Positions 24,703 to 37,784 are shown, numbered from the stretch's first letter. The stretch: DNA of 55,541 nucleotides from Rhizophlyctis rosea (GCA_027596075.1 JADGJC010000277.1:1-55541), one strand, 5' to 3'. The notes: generated from the letters alone by a model not told the origin. A program made the numbers and translations.

Positions 24703-25750
24703 TTTCTGTAAGTTTGAAGTGCAGCTGACGAAGCTATTGATATGCGATTGACCGTTCTGAGTGCGTTTGGTGCGAGTTTGATTGGGTGTCCAGTAGACTG
24801 ATGTTGTGCCAGTGTGCAGACAGGAGGGAGAGAGAACATGAGACTACCCCGTATTCCTTGTTCGCCATCCGAGGTGAGGTAGCAGAGTGCCAATCGTTCC
24901 AGGACCACCAGGACCTGGTCGATCAAGGGTCCTACCATTCATGTTGAAATGAGGACCCTCGTGTCGATTGGTGGCTGGTGGTGGTAATGTGGCTGGTTGT
25001 GGCTGGGCATATGGCGGCGTTGCAGGCAGCCACGTTAATCTGTGCAGGCCAAGACAGCCCCTCCCTCTGCCCTTCTCCTTCCTTTCTCGTCAGTTTGCAT
25101 CTTTCCACCCTTGTGGTTAGCATGTGTGTCTTACTAGACACGTCTCCTTATTCATCAATGGTCCCCGAGCCACAAGTCGGTTACTGCCAATGTATGAAAC
25201 AAGACCCCGGCGGGTCGCCGCCTACAAGGCTTGCGTGTATCATCACTTCGGTGTTGCTCGCATGTACCACCAAGACCCAAGGTTCGGTCCTCGATCCGGC
25301 ATGGGACCGGTCTTTCGTCACCCGAGAAAGTAGTCAGGACTCTAATGCTCGAGTCCATCCATACTTTCACTGACGGAAGGCTATCTCATGTCGAAAGGGT
25401 TGGCAATGCGGTTCTCGCATTGACAATGGACCGGTTTGTGCATTTTGGCCTAGGGGCATGTCTCGGCTCACAAGCCAATCGCGGCTATAGGGTTTGACTG
25501 CACGCTTCGAAAGTCTTTATGTGCGGTCATTGGGGGATTACGCTTTAGGCCCGCGCACTCACTAGGGAAACCTCTGGCGACTATCCTTCAATGATCGATC
25601 CGCAGGTTTCGGCATATCGTCGATGAGTGCTATTCCTGCCGAAGGACCAGCTTGAAAAATACCTCCCTGACTAAGCTCGGCTTTTTGCCATGGGCCGTCA
25701 GGATAACACTTCTTTCTTTTCAGATCAAGACACGAACTGGAGTTCCCCCC

Positions 25751-25811
25751 TTGGTAGGGTCTCTAGTATTTCGACTGCGAACTTGAGTGCCCGTTTGGTA
25801 GGGTCTCTAGT
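25751..25811. repeat. 17-base direct repeat, two copies
   Basis: TTGGTAGGGTCTCTAGT occurs at 25751-25767 and again at 25795-25811, 44 bases apart, in the non-coding stretch downstream of ELP1. The copies are identical. Confidence 0.9.
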
Positions 25812-25913
25812 CAATTCCTCGTCAACATCAACTCAACGCTCAGAAAACAAGTTTCTGTCTCTTCGACCCAGAGTCCGTCTGGGCAGTCTGCACGGGGAAG
25901 GCTGTAATGTCGC

Positions 25914-25934
25914 CATGACCTTTTTATGGTCATG
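25914..25934. repeat. Inverted repeat able to form a hairpin
   Basis: CATGACC and GGTCATG are separated by a T-rich loop of seven bases, 16 bases before a TATAAA box. It may be a factor site or a structured RNA element; no proof of either. Confidence 0.7.
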
Positions 25935-26138
25935 AGGGTGGCAAGCCCCTATAAAGACAGAGCCAAACCTTTTCCCCCTCCTATCGATTGATTGCATAAT
26001 GCATTTAGTGTAGTGCTTTACCTGTCTTGTTCATACAATAAATCAAATAATACTATTTACAAACTATGGCTATCCTATCTATCACACTCTCCATCTTACA
26101 TCTCACACTACCTAACTACCCTCCTCACACGCACAAGC

Positions 26139-29100
26139 TCACTCCAAAATGCCCATCCCAAAAACCACATCACTCTTGACAGGCGGCAAATCCTCCACCT
26201 TGGGCACTGGAGGAGGCGGCGGCGGTCTCCCCTCCAAAACCCTAATCTTAAACTCCTCCGCCGTCTCCACCGCCTGCGTAGGCAACACAAAAACGCCCTT
26301 CCCGCCCTTCTCCAAAATATCCACAAACTCTTTAAACACCCCTTGCACCTCTTTCGCCCGTTCCCATTCTCCAATAGAAATAAGTGCCCGAACCAAAAGG
26401 AGAATGTCTTTGCGGAGCGCGTCGCATTTGACAATGGTTTTGCGGAGAGACGAAACGAGAAACTCTTCTTCGAATTCTTTGCTTTTGCCCGCGGCGCGTT
26501 TGCGTTCGTGTTTGCGCCGGATTTTGCTGCTTTTGCTATAGTGCGTACACGTCAGTATGTTGTTGTACTCTAGAAACAAGGATGACCAGAAGAGGACAGC
26601 GCATTGCAAGCACTCACCCTGTCCGAGCTGTCGAGCCCGTCCGTCCAGTCGACACCGTGCTTCCAGTAAATCTGGTCGTGGCCATAGACGTGGTATCGGA
26701 AAGCAAATCAATGTTATCCAAGCGGTCATCGTGTGGCGCGTTCTCTGCGTCCGCTGAACATGAAAGTGTCAGAATATACGAAGTCGTGCATCACAAGGCA
26801 ACCCGCCCCTCAATGAGCACCAAACATACCAGCCTTCCTCGCCTTCTCGTCCCGAACTTGATTTAACCGCTCACGCTGCTTGGCAAACGATTCTCTCATG
26901 TCCCGGATATCATCCAACAATTGACTACAACCCTCCAATATTCCGGGTTTGACGGTCGACTCGATCATATCCGAAAGACCGTTCGTATGTGCCTATTGCA
27001 CTCACTGTTTGAGCTTCAAGTTTTGCAAGACGGGAATGTCAAAGATACATACCACACGCGAAGCCTCACTCCACAATGATCCCTTCACAAGCGTTTGCAC
27101 CGCCTCTTTCGGTTTCTGCAGACGAGAACCAATTGCACAAATCAGAAATGGCACACCAAATACATAGATGAAGGAGTATAGAGGATACTACCTGGGCATA
27201 ATCAAGCAAAAGCCTCGCTGACTCTGCATACTTTCTCTGCTCCGCCAACTCATCCGCCAACTCCGAGGCCATCCAAACGATTTCCTCTTCTTCAATGTTC
27301 AATTCAAACGCGATGGCCATGGCCTCTTGCCATAGCCCTGCTTGGCGGTAACATTCCATGGCGGAGCGTTTTTCATCGGCCATGACGTACACTGTCGTTG
27401 TGTCAATGATTAGATGCAGACCAATGGCAGCAGATGGTAAATCTAGGCAAACACTTACACAAAGCAGCCTCATCATAAGTCCCTCTCTCCTGCAAATCCT
27501 CCGCCCACAACTTCATCACCGCCTTCTGCTTCACTGGATCCTCCTTGTAAACCTCCACCGCGGCCTTATGCAGCGAATTCCGCTTGATGTACTCGAGCAC
27601 TTCGGTGTGATGCGAGTCGCCTGCGCCAAATGTCAAAGATACGCGTCAACCGGGCGGTTTTCCAATATGTTGCAATATGACCACCAGCACGGGTCATGAT
27701 ATAACCTACCAGCTAAACTCAAACTCCTCAACGCCTTCTCCTTCTTCCCAAGATGATCATCAATCTTGAATCGCTGGTAGTTCTTCTCCAACTTTTGCAG
27801 CTCGGACAGGAACGGAAGGTACTCGCGTGGATCCTGTTACAGTCATCGTCGCGTGTCAGTCAGGATGAAGTCTACCATCAACGCCGAGTGAATCCAGAGC
27901 TATCCCTACCTTCTGAGAATGCTGTGCAACCATCAGCACAAGCGCAAAATCATACATCCCCAACGCAACATCATACAGCTTATCCACGTCCGCCAGGAAA
28001 ATAAGATATTTCAGTGCCGATTCCGCCGTGCTGCTAGATTCTTTGTCTGGATTTTCCATCAGATTTGGCTTCCCCGAGCGATATCTATCGACCCTTCAGT
28101 AAACAAACCTTTGATCTCCAAGATCCTCCCCATAGCTTCCTCAAGTCGTGGCGGCACCTGCTTCGCATACGTCGTCAAGATGGTATATACATATTTCTTT
28201 TCATCTAGTCTCATAAGGGTGTCGCAGACTGCCGTGGCGACAGTGTTCACTTTGATTGCGGTCGTTCTTCAAGTCCATGAGGCCCAATCAGCCGGTTGCA
28301 AAACATACGGGAAAAATGCCATCAACACTCACTCATCCCCCTCAACCGTCCCTGTCTCAACCGCCTTCCCACTCCCCGGATACATCGTCCTCGTAACATC
28401 CTCATTCCTCAACCCACTAACAAACAAGTTCAAATACTCCGGGTCATCAACCTGCCGCACAAACGTCTCCACATTCGTCATGAACCGCTCTCGATCCAAA
28501 TCAACGAGAAGGTTCATGTCGATGCGATGCTTACGGCAGAGCAGGAATGCGGTTCGGAAATCTAGATTGGCGAATGCGGTTCGGACAGTGGACAGGATTA
28601 GTGCTCGCGGGTAGATCGTTTCCAGGTTGCCTCGTGGCATCTGTTGCCCAACATCTTGAGTTTGGCTGCTTCCGCCACATAGTACTCATCATTTGGTCCT
28701 TTACCTGCAATACCAACGCAATGCTGCCCGGAACCGCAATCACAATTTTTGACCCACGCTCCACTCTCCGATTTGTTTCATCATACGCCGATGCAGCAGC
28801 TTCCAACACTTTGAAATCTGAAAGCAGTGCTGGTTACAGAGATTCCATTCAGCAATCTAAGAAGGATGAAGATGATTCAAACATACCACCAGTGGCAACA
28901 TTCGTCGGCACAAAGCGCGCCGCGTGCGTCAAAGTCGTGAAAATCAGAAAGCTGTCATGGACAAAGAAACTCGTGCAATCGGGTGATAAAACTTCGCTTC
29001 CGAGATAGAGTTTGTTTCGCTCCGTCAACCCAATGGGAATAACCTACAGGTTCCCCTTCAGCATCACAGTTTCCATTTCCAGCTGCACGCTTCAATTATA

Positions 29101-31608
29101 AGCACGCACCTCCTTCTCAGCCTTCCCAATCGCCACAATTGCGATCCATGGACAAACGGCCGGAAAACTCCCAAACTCCGTGACCGCCCAAGCGTCCCCC
29201 CGTCTCCCGATTGTCCACAACTTCCCTTGCACAGTCTCAAATAGGGTCGTGTTTGTAGCTGCACTGTGATGCAATCGGACTATGCGAGCTGGGCTGGAGT
29301 AAATATCTGTGGCTGAAGCCGTCTGCCCACCGGCTGCGGCGTTATCGATTTTGAATGCGGTGATAACATCCTTTCTCGCCGTCGGGTTGTAGGCGATAGC
29401 GAGAAACTCATCGCGGGTGACCCATGTCAATTGACGGAATGTAGGGCGAGAAGCTGCGCTTGATGTGGAGAGGCTGGATAACGGAATAACCTTGAGCAAG
29501 ATCTCATATACGGAAGACGTAAATGCCCACGACATACCTGAAGGATACGGAAGGAGAAGGTGCTTTGACTGGTTTTGCGAAACTTTGACTTTGGAATAGC
29601 TGCACTGTCGAATCGCACATCAGCACCGCAAAATCGTCGCCATGGCCATCGGGGCTGAACGTGACATGAGCGGCAGGGGACGACAATGCAGCCTTGACTG
29701 CGCTCATTGGAGGTGGGACATTCAAGTGTTTGAATGGTGTAAGGAGGATCGATGCTATGGCACAGAGAATGCGTAAGTAAGCCCTGCAATTCCAAAACCG
29801 TAAGCGATCATGATGACCTACCCCCATCCAGAACCGCAACAGTTGCCGGATTATCGGAGTTGAGGGTTGTGCTAGTGAACTGATCCGTGCAGTATTCGAG
29901 CCGTCTGTATTCCCCTCCTGATTTTCATGAGATGGCACATATTTTTCGTCGACATGGTATTGAGCTCATACCTTCGGTGTACATATGCAGCCGCAGAGCT
30001 ATTTCTGGATCCCATACGAAACCTGCTATCATATCTCCTTTCGTACTGGTCCGAATTTCTTGTTTCATGTACCAATAGTAGTTGTTTGAGGTCCACAGCT
30101 GAACTATATCCCACCGTTATGATATCATGAGCCTATAACGCAAGATGGTTGATGCAGCGCCCCAACGCGAACCTGCAGATGTTTGGCTACCGTCCGCTGT
30201 TTGCCGAGTCAGCCACACTGCCAAGATTGTTGAATCCGCATTCCATTGTAGCTCCACCACCTGTATACGCCTCATCAGTCCCACTGAAAGCGAGTTCCCA
30301 ATATTGCGGCAGATTTTCACCTTGGCACCAGTTTCCCTGATTGAGAACTCGCCATGCCTGAGCCCATTTCTCTCGAAAAAGACAACATCATGCCGATGTG
30401 GCAGCCGTTGTGTCGATGCAATCAGGTTTCCGGAAGGTCTACAATAATCAGTGAGTTTGACCGTCCAGCTGGATGACTTTCAACTACTGTACTATCCCCA
30501 ACCTCCATGACAACCCATGTTCAAGCTGCGCCACATTCTCGCTCGTCGACTGAAGTGCACATTCACGATTGTATACCCTAATGACCCGCTTATCTACTCG
30601 AGCATTAGCGATGGATGTCAGTATGATATGCACCCAAATCATCCAAGCAACCTCCATTCAGCTCCAACGCCGAGCACGCAAAGAAGTTGCCGTCGCCTCT
30701 CCATGAAACACGGGGTACATTATCGTCATCCGATGATCTGAGATTCGTTTCCTGCGTGTCTTTGCGCAGCGCTGCCTGCTTTCCTTCTGATCCATGAAAC
30801 TGCGTCTCCTTCTTCCCCCATCCCAATGCGTGTTGCACATCTGAAACATGCTTTAGAGAATAGTCCCCATAGGTACCGCAAAAAGAATGTACCTTCTCCC
30901 TTCTCCTGAACATGTATAGGCACTTCTGCTATTACGTCAAAGTCCTTTGTCATCTCCAACAGAGTTCCATAACCTGCGATGAAGTTAAACTCATTGAATC
31001 TGGACCTTTTGACGCCTTCCTGACATACCAGTCACCATGACCACTAATTCATGATCAGGACTCCAAGCCATAGCCAATATCCCCGAATCCACAGTCCCTA
31101 CCACTTCCGGCTGCAGCAGTTTGATAAGTTCAATTGTCTCGGGGTCGAGTGGTCTTCAAACTTCAACTTTACCTCGCCTGATCCTCCGTCCATGCCGATA
31201 TTTACGATATCGCCGCCCGCCAAGGCCACGCAGAGAGACTGAGAGTCCGGCAAGTATTGTAGTCCCACCACCTCCGCGGCATCCTTCTCGCCTTGATACC
31301 CCTCCGCTCCCGCTCCCGCGCCGCCGTTCGAGTCTGGGAAAAAGCAAACCTCCTCAAAACCTTGTCCGTCGTCCTGTTTGGAAAACAGCAACGCGGTTAG
31401 ATACGGTGCTGTAAGGCGTCGCGCAAGAGGGTCGATGGGCACACACCTGTCCCACTGGCACACGAAGCACAGAACTCCTTCCAGAGGATCCCAGTGAACA
31501 ATAGACGTCGCCGGTGTCCGGGTCCACCGACAATAGACTCCGCACACCCTCACCCGAGGGCACGTCGCATTGCACACATATGTCTGTCAGAAGGCACAGA
31601 CTCCGCAT
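26139..31608 (-). CDS. ELP1: Elongator complex subunit 1 (ELP1/IKI3)
   Basis: Largest scaffold subunit of Elongator, the six-subunit cytoplasmic complex that starts mcm5/ncm5 modification of wobble uridine in tRNA. The ATG at 31608 opens [20 protein letters not shown]. The N-terminal beta-propellers include [27 protein letters not shown] (about 30960), [34 protein letters not shown] (about 30090) and [20 protein letters not shown]. The alpha-solenoid half starts near the IKI3 signature [15 protein letters not shown] (about 28635) and continues through many helical repeats ([40 protein letters not shown]). It ends in the family C-terminus [20 protein letters not shown] near 26450 and stops at 26139. 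Many short exons; length fits the usual 1,250-1,350 residues. It is divergent from LSM7 across 370 bases. Confidence 0.96.
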
Positions 31609-31978
31609 CGTCCTTTTACTACTTCCGAGATTCAGTCAATGCGGCCGGGGTGATAAAAATAGGCACGAGTCAACAGCAGTGTTGAAACTTGAAGGTGGAA
31701 ATTGCACCCACTGCCATGCCCACTGCCATGCCAGTTCCTCCCCAGTTCCTCCAGTCACTTGAGATGTGGCTTCAAGGCGCAGCACGCCGCATGGCTAATG
31801 GGAGCTACTATACCACACCCATCATAAATTACCAGACCCTTTGAGCTTCGCTCTCTTTGCAACATTACATCTACATTCGTCAGGAGTACAAGTCCCAACG
31901 ACTTGCACCTCGCCTGAACGACATATAAGATACATCTTGCTGCTACCTTGTCTTCTCTGGGTCTTCAGAAAGCGACAA
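31609..31978. promoter_or_regulatory. Shared divergent promoter region of ELP1 and LSM7
   Basis: 370 bases between two divergent starts, so it must hold both promoters. It contains short imperfect duplications (CCCACTGCCATG twice, then CCAGTTCCTCC twice, around 31707-31753). No canonical TATA box is placed where one would expect for either gene. Confidence 0.55.
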
Positions 31979-32665
31979 ATGGCCGATAGAGTAAGTGCGA
32001 GTTGTTTTCCAGTGCGACGACTAGTGCCGACTGATCTCCCTCTTCTATTTCAGGGACGAGGCGGAGGTCGAGGCAGAGGAGGTGGTGACCGGGGTCGAGG
32101 CGGAGGGGGGAGGGGCGGTGGTGGGAGGGGTGGTGGAGGCCCCCCTTCCAAAAAGGTACGTATTTTGCCGTTCGAACTTGAAATACATCCGCCCCTTCCC
32201 AGCCAGCGGCTCAAAAAAGTCCTTTGCTGAGAAAAAACCGTTCTGCAGGAAACAATTTTAGACCTCTCAAAATACATGGATAAGAAGATCCGCGTCAAGT
32301 ACAGTGGTGGGAGGGAAGGTAGGCTGCTGGCGGCGTAGCATACCGTGGGTTCGTGGCAACCACTGACTGACAGTGCGCTCTAGTGATTGGATCGCTGAAG
32401 GGTTTCGACCAGCTACTCAATCTCGTCCTTGATGATACGGAAGAACTTTTGCGAGGTATCATGGCCCTGCTCCTCTTCTTGCCGCCGCAAAACTGTACCT
32501 AAAACATACTTTTGATGTCCGTTCCCAGACCCTGAAGACCCATCGAGAACGACGGGAGAAACGCGACAACTTGGCCTCGTCGTTTGCCGTGGACCCGCTC
32601 TCATCCTCATCTCACCGCTGGACGGCACAGAAGAAATTGCAAATCCTTTTATTCAGGCCGAGTAG
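31979..32665 (+). CDS. LSM7: LSM7, Sm-like protein with N-terminal RGG tail
   Basis: Subunit of the heptameric LSM1-7 ring (cytoplasmic mRNA decay) and LSM2-8 ring (U6 snRNA stability). Five exons join in phase: 31979-31990, 32054-32155, 32249-32318, 32384-32455 and 32529-32665, giving 130 residues. Exon 1 encodes only MADR. Exon 2 is a nearly pure Gly/Arg RGG-type tail (residues 5-34). The Sm fold follows: Sm1 DLSKYMDKKIRVKYSGGREV and GFDQLLNLVLDDTEELL, Sm2 LGLVVCRGPALILISPLDG, ending NPFIQAE. The Sm core is close to LSM7 of animals and fungi. Gly/Arg tails on LSM7 are, from memory, also found in other fungi, so this one adds likely RNA-binding or arginine-methylation capacity but is not unique. 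Every exon has consensus GT..AG ends. Confidence 0.97.
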
Positions 32666-33024
32666 TGTAAATCATCGAGCAGAGACATCCCATCACATCG
32701 CACTTCTCCAGTGCAGACATCGCCGCCACCTTGTATATAGCAAATCGCCGTCCCTTTCCAAGAGGGCCAATCATGAAAAGTGGAATCCATTCGGCAGCCG
32801 CAGCATCTTAATTTGATGGACTTCGGCTGATTGATTGCAAAGGTTGACATTTCATTCATCGTTATGATTCGGGATTTGCACTTTGTTTACAGCAAATTTC
32901 TGTGCGCCTGAAATCATCACTTTGCTCAAGCGCCATGTCACACTACTCTACACTTATGTACATCATGCAATTTTGCTTTCTGCAATTTACGCAACTGCGC
33001 TCCTGCAACCTTACACAACCTCAT
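32666..33024. other. Convergent intergenic region
   Basis: About 360 bases between the stops of LSM7 (plus) and the SLIP-GC-like gene (minus). It should contain both 3' ends. No other feature is seen. Confidence 0.5.
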
Positions 33025-36000
33025 TCAATCGGACTCATACTCCATTGCGCGCCCTTCTACGTCCTCACCCTCGTCTTGCATGATAAACCCCCCCGTCCGA
33101 AAAACCTCTTCCTCCGCCACGTTGTCTTCGTCCGCCAAGGTCTCCTCAGCGTGAGTTATGTCATACGTCAGCTCGACAAAGTTGTCAAGACTGAAGGGTG
33201 CCACCAACGCTTCGTCGTCGTCCTCGTCCGCCGTCGGCGCACTCATCCTTTCCGTGACTGCAGGATCTTCCATCAACATGCTGTAATACGGAGTTTTGGA
33301 GACCGAGTATGATCGCGAAGAATCCAATTCTCCATCTGATTTGGGAAGGTTGTTTACAAATAATTCACGCCCGAACAAACAAAATGTAAACGCGGATACT
33401 TACTGGCGACGACCTGCGAGTACAGGTTTTGGAGCCTTCCAATCTCGTTGCGCAACTCTGCTTGCGCGATCACATATCCTGCGTCCAAGGGGTTGGACGT
33501 CCACCTCTGAGACAAGTTGTCAAAAAATTCCTCCAGGAGATCCAATGCAGGGGTCTGCACTTCGTCGTGCATCGCCGTCATGAGCACACGAATTGCTTGA
33601 TTCAGATTATTGTAGACGTCCTAGGGCGTCCGGTCATTGATTGGGCATTGCTCTTGAAATCATGCTGAAGAACCTACTCACTTGGAAGAGATGTTGCTTC
33701 TTCTTTTCGAGCTCTTCGCGCATGATCTTGATCATTCGGTCATACATTCCTTGCGATTCTGTATGTTACCTTTCATGCGGTACTTGCTCAAGGAACTACC
33801 ATACATACCACACCCCTTTTCCAATCCGGCCGCGCGGAATGCTGCGTTCTACATTGGCGAACACTGTAAGCATAGATTTTTGCTGACAGTGGCGCGACGA
33901 GTTATGTTTACCAAGGCCGTCACGATGGTTGACTGGACGGTCTCACGGATGCCTCGCTGCTTTTGCTTCATTTGATCCTGTAGTGCATAGTGATAGAGAG
34001 ATGCCGTCACTTTCCTTTGAAGGTCCGGGGGAATGCTGATCAATGCTTACCATCAACTCTTGGAAATAAGTATCCATATGCCCTATGGCGGTGAAGCGTA
34101 AGAAGACACGATTTTCAGCCAATGAATGAGCGACCTAACCTTTGAAAATCTCGAACGACTGCGCGTAGTCGATGGGTGCGAGATTGTGAATGCCCTGATA
34201 CGTCAGAAAGATGTTAGTCGAAAGGCAATGTACGATTGTTCAGTGGGCAGTAACGCAATGCATACTCGAAGCTTATTCAATTCATCCCCACAAGCGATCA
34301 AAATTGACTGGGTTGCGATTTGAACGTCAGTTTGCTGATGATGACACTGAAGCGCATAGTGAACACTGCATACCTCAACGGTGGCAACGAGTGTTTTCAG
34401 ACCAGTTTTGAAGTGTCCTTGCCGGCTGAAAAAGTCGATCCAAGGGTAGGATATCGCCTTCCACATCGGCTTCGCGAGATCGTCACGCATGTCAACGGGG
34501 CCCCAATGAAACATCACCTCGCCCTTGTGCCGACACAATTTCTTTTTGAAGATGATACTCATGAATTCAAGGCAAGACTGCAGTCTTGTTTTCCAACTTA
34601 CCCTGAATGAGAAGACGTGGAGGCCTCCAAGGTGCCTGCAATGCGTTGGTTAGTACCGATTCTGACGACTTAATCAAAGACTGATGATTTTCTGTCTACC
34701 TCTGCTCGGTGTTGACCTAATGTACGGAAAGGTATGAGCTTACAAAAGCTCGAACACAGTCGGTTGGAAACTATCGCCTACCTTTCGCCTATACAACACC
34801 AATGTATGCAACGCTTTCTTTGCAGCCGCCTTTGAACCACTCTCGCTAGCCTCGTCAAAGGCCGAACTTCCTCGATCAGCCTCCAAAACGCAGACCCGAT
34901 GCGTTTCTTCAATTTCTGAAAGACGTGGGTCAGTTGTCTTTTCCGAGTGGTAGTTTCAATCGCAAGGGGTTGTATTACCAATTTGAACTTTTCTCGGACG
35001 TCGGCAAACTCCTACGAATTATTGTCGGGGAATGAGGACATTTGGGTTGGTGAACTGAACTATGGCCAACGCACAGACCTTGTCCCATGCGCCATCAACG
35101 ACCTCCTTCTTCACCATCTCCTCTTCAAGGAATGACTCGATGGACTGCAAGATTGTGCCCAACTGGCGGGAGTGACTGTGAATGAACCTGATTCGACGCG
35201 CCATGCATATCTGATTTGATATTGCAATGACGCATGATCAACATGGAGTATTACACCTCTGCATCTAATAGTTTCCTCACCGCTTGTGGATGCGATTGCA
35301 GCTTCGGAATTTCGGACATTTCCAAACTTCGTTCTGATAATGCAATGTAGTTTGTGAAATCGGCAAATGTGGCGCAACACCATATTCAACGTACGAGGTT
35401 TTCAAATTCGTCAGCTACAGGGACCGCGAGTTTGAGCAAACCAGATGTGAGAGGATATGTCACTTTGCCGCGAACACTCACTGCCATCAGTCATCGCGTT
35501 CTCATATCTTTTCGTCGAAACGGTAAAAATATTGAGCTTTTCCAAATCTTTCACCTTCGTGGGCTCCAAGTTGAGTCTGTATAATTGACGTCCGTGAAGT
35601 CTGAAGACGGGAAACGAAAGAAGTCGGCGCTTACTGCTGCCAGAGACGCGACGGTAGTTTCGCTTTCACATCCCGATTGCGAGCCCTTACGCAGGAAGCT
35701 TTCATCTTCCGTTTGAGTTCTTGCTCCCGCTCCTGATGAGAAAGAGGATGAACGAGGTGCAAAGTGAAGAGAGTTTCAGGCACTATCCATGAGTTCAGCT
35801 CGAAGTATGGCGTCACGACCGAGGTGTTTTTTCCTCTGTCGGATCTCTTCCTGCTTAGCCTTCATGTGATCGTATTCCTTCGCAAGGCCGTGTTCCATTG
35901 CAGCCTTCTTCAGATTCACGACGTCGGATTTCGTGCTGCAAGTTTGTTAATGCTGGCCGACCAAGTTGCCTCAGATGCGTTATCAGAATACACACCAAAT

Positions 36001-37784
36001 GATGGTGATGTCCGACACGGTGTCGTCTAGGAAGGCCTGACGGCAGAGAGATAGTTCAGACCGGTAATCGTAGGATAAGCCGGATTGGTTCCCACCTGGC
36101 GCAACTCTTTGTTGACGAGACGGAATGCGACCGCATTCGTCAAAACGCTGAGAGCTTTTGAGTCAGATCATAGGGAAGTGAAAGAATAAAGTGGCAGAAG
36201 TACCGGTTGATCTCCGTGGTTACCCAAAGGAAGTCGCAGTTCTAACGAATGCTTGTCAAGACCGATCTCACTTCTTTGGCGACAATATTTGACAAACCTC
36301 GATGGCTTTCTTAGCGACTTTCTCTCTGGCCAAATCAACATCACCAAACCCCGGCAAGTCGACGAGAATCGCTCCTGTCTCCAGTTGTTCCCATCTATGC
36401 AGATATTGAATCTGTCAGATGCGCTTTAGACATCGTCGACAGTTGGGCATCTATCATAGCTCAGAAACGTCGACCTGTACCTTCACAACGATGGGCCACA
36501 ACTAGCATATGGTTGAGTACGTTACATTTCCCAATAAAAACTAAGATCGACCCGTACCTGCCGCGTTTCGTCCGAATCGTCATCATCAGAGGAGATAAGT
36601 CCCATAAGTTCCCTGACAGCCCGATCGATGCCGAGTGCGTCGCCCGCACTCAATTCGCGAATGGTGCCTGCAGTGAGGTCAGGGTGCTGTTTCCTGTGGG
36701 TGTTCTTAACATCCATCACACCTAAGTGTCTCTGAAGGTGATTAGTGTTCAAGAAAGCTTCGACGTTGTATGTCGCGTCATTCAGATCCGGCCGAAGAGC
36801 GGCTAGGTACCGGCGAGCGGTTTGCACATCCTCTGTGGTCGTGATCAGACAAGGTATCCTGACCAGGAATCAACTTTTTCATCGTACCGCGCTCTTCCTC
36901 GCCTTCTTCAAGCTCCCCAGCTTCATGCAACCCTCTTATCTGCGATTCCACCGCTGGAATGACAGGTTGCTGTCAATTGTTGGTGCACTGAAGAAATCCC
37001 CAAGGCGCCATACCATTGCGGAAGTCATCCACCGACACAAAGTGGACGCGAGCAATGTAATCGGACGTATCATGAAAAAGAAGCTCCGTCACGCAGGTGG
37101 TACAGGCTTCCATATCGGAAACCGCCAACAAGTCGGGTTCGCTGACCAATGCATTCACCAGAGATGACTTCCCTATTGTGATCAGGTTTAGAAACCTCAC
37201 GTCTGTATACAGTCGTTTTGAATCCCAAGTGACCTGCTGCAGATGGCCCGACGATCCCGATTGTGCTGGTGGGAAGTGCGCTTTTCGAGTCTAGGTTTTG
37301 AAGGTAGTTCATCCAACGGTCCATCCGCTGGCGCGAGGCTGAAGGATCAAATCAGAGACGGAATCTTGGGACCGATCAACCAAACATTAGGCCATACGTA
37401 CCGACGTCATTCTTAGCAAGCGCATTGATTAGGGTGCCATCGATGCGGCGAAGATGAAAGAATGCGTCTGATGTAACATTGTACATCAGTAACGAAGACA
37501 TGTAAAGGGCGTTATTTCACTCACCTCTTGCTGCTTGGTAGTTCTTTTGTACTTCTTCGAATGGTGTTGACCCAACATCAACCGCTGGATTGTATGTAAG
37601 GAAAGAGGTAGCAGCAGATGGCACTTTCACCCTTTTCGATGGGATCACATCGCTCGGGGGTTGAGGGGTTCGTTTCTGCGTCTGATATGAATCATCAGTA
37701 TGACCCGCAAAGTCTGTTCGAGGTTAACGTCATATGCCTTACAGGTGGTGCTTTGGAAGAGCTTGAAGCAAAGTAACCGAACAT
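33025..37784 (-). CDS. Dynamin-superfamily large GTPase, nuclear GTPase SLIP-GC-like
   Basis: A GTPase of the dynamin/P-loop class, closest in layout to vertebrate nuclear GTPase SLIP-GC. The ATG at 37784 (MFGYFASSSSKAPP) starts a short disordered region. The GTP-binding motifs are G1 GPSAAGKSSLVNALV (about 37260-37150, split by an intron inside the P-loop), G3 VDLPGFGDVDLA (about 36360) and G4 TKSDVV (about 35925). An acidic insertion (SSDDDDSDETRQV) lies between G1 and G3. The rest is a long helical region over many small exons (about 35800-33300), fitting a dynamin-like stalk, and it ends in an acidic tail (DEDNVAEEEVFRTGG) at the TAG at 33025. No membrane anchor is seen. Target membrane, nucleic acid or process is unknown. 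Exon edges in the helical part are approximate. Confidence 0.75.

Larger units (their letters stand above)
24703..26138. other. Long non-coding region with LTR-like signals
   Basis: About 1.4 kb with no credible gene between the coiled-coil gene and the ELP1 stop. Notable parts are a hairpin at 25126-25141 (GTGTCT-tact-AGACAC), a 17-base direct repeat at 25751 and 25795, and a hairpin at 25914-25934 (CATGACC / GGTCATG). A TATAAA box sits at 25950 and an AATAAA at 26037, about 85 bases later. A promoter followed closely by a polyadenylation signal is how an LTR is organised, so a solo LTR is possible, but I found no target duplication or clear ends. Confidence 0.4.

Noticed and set aside
25500..25640. 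Resemblance of ATCGATCCGCAGGTT to the 3' end of small-subunit rRNA
   Set aside because: Only a few bases agree and the flanking sequence does not follow any rRNA; no rRNA gene is present.
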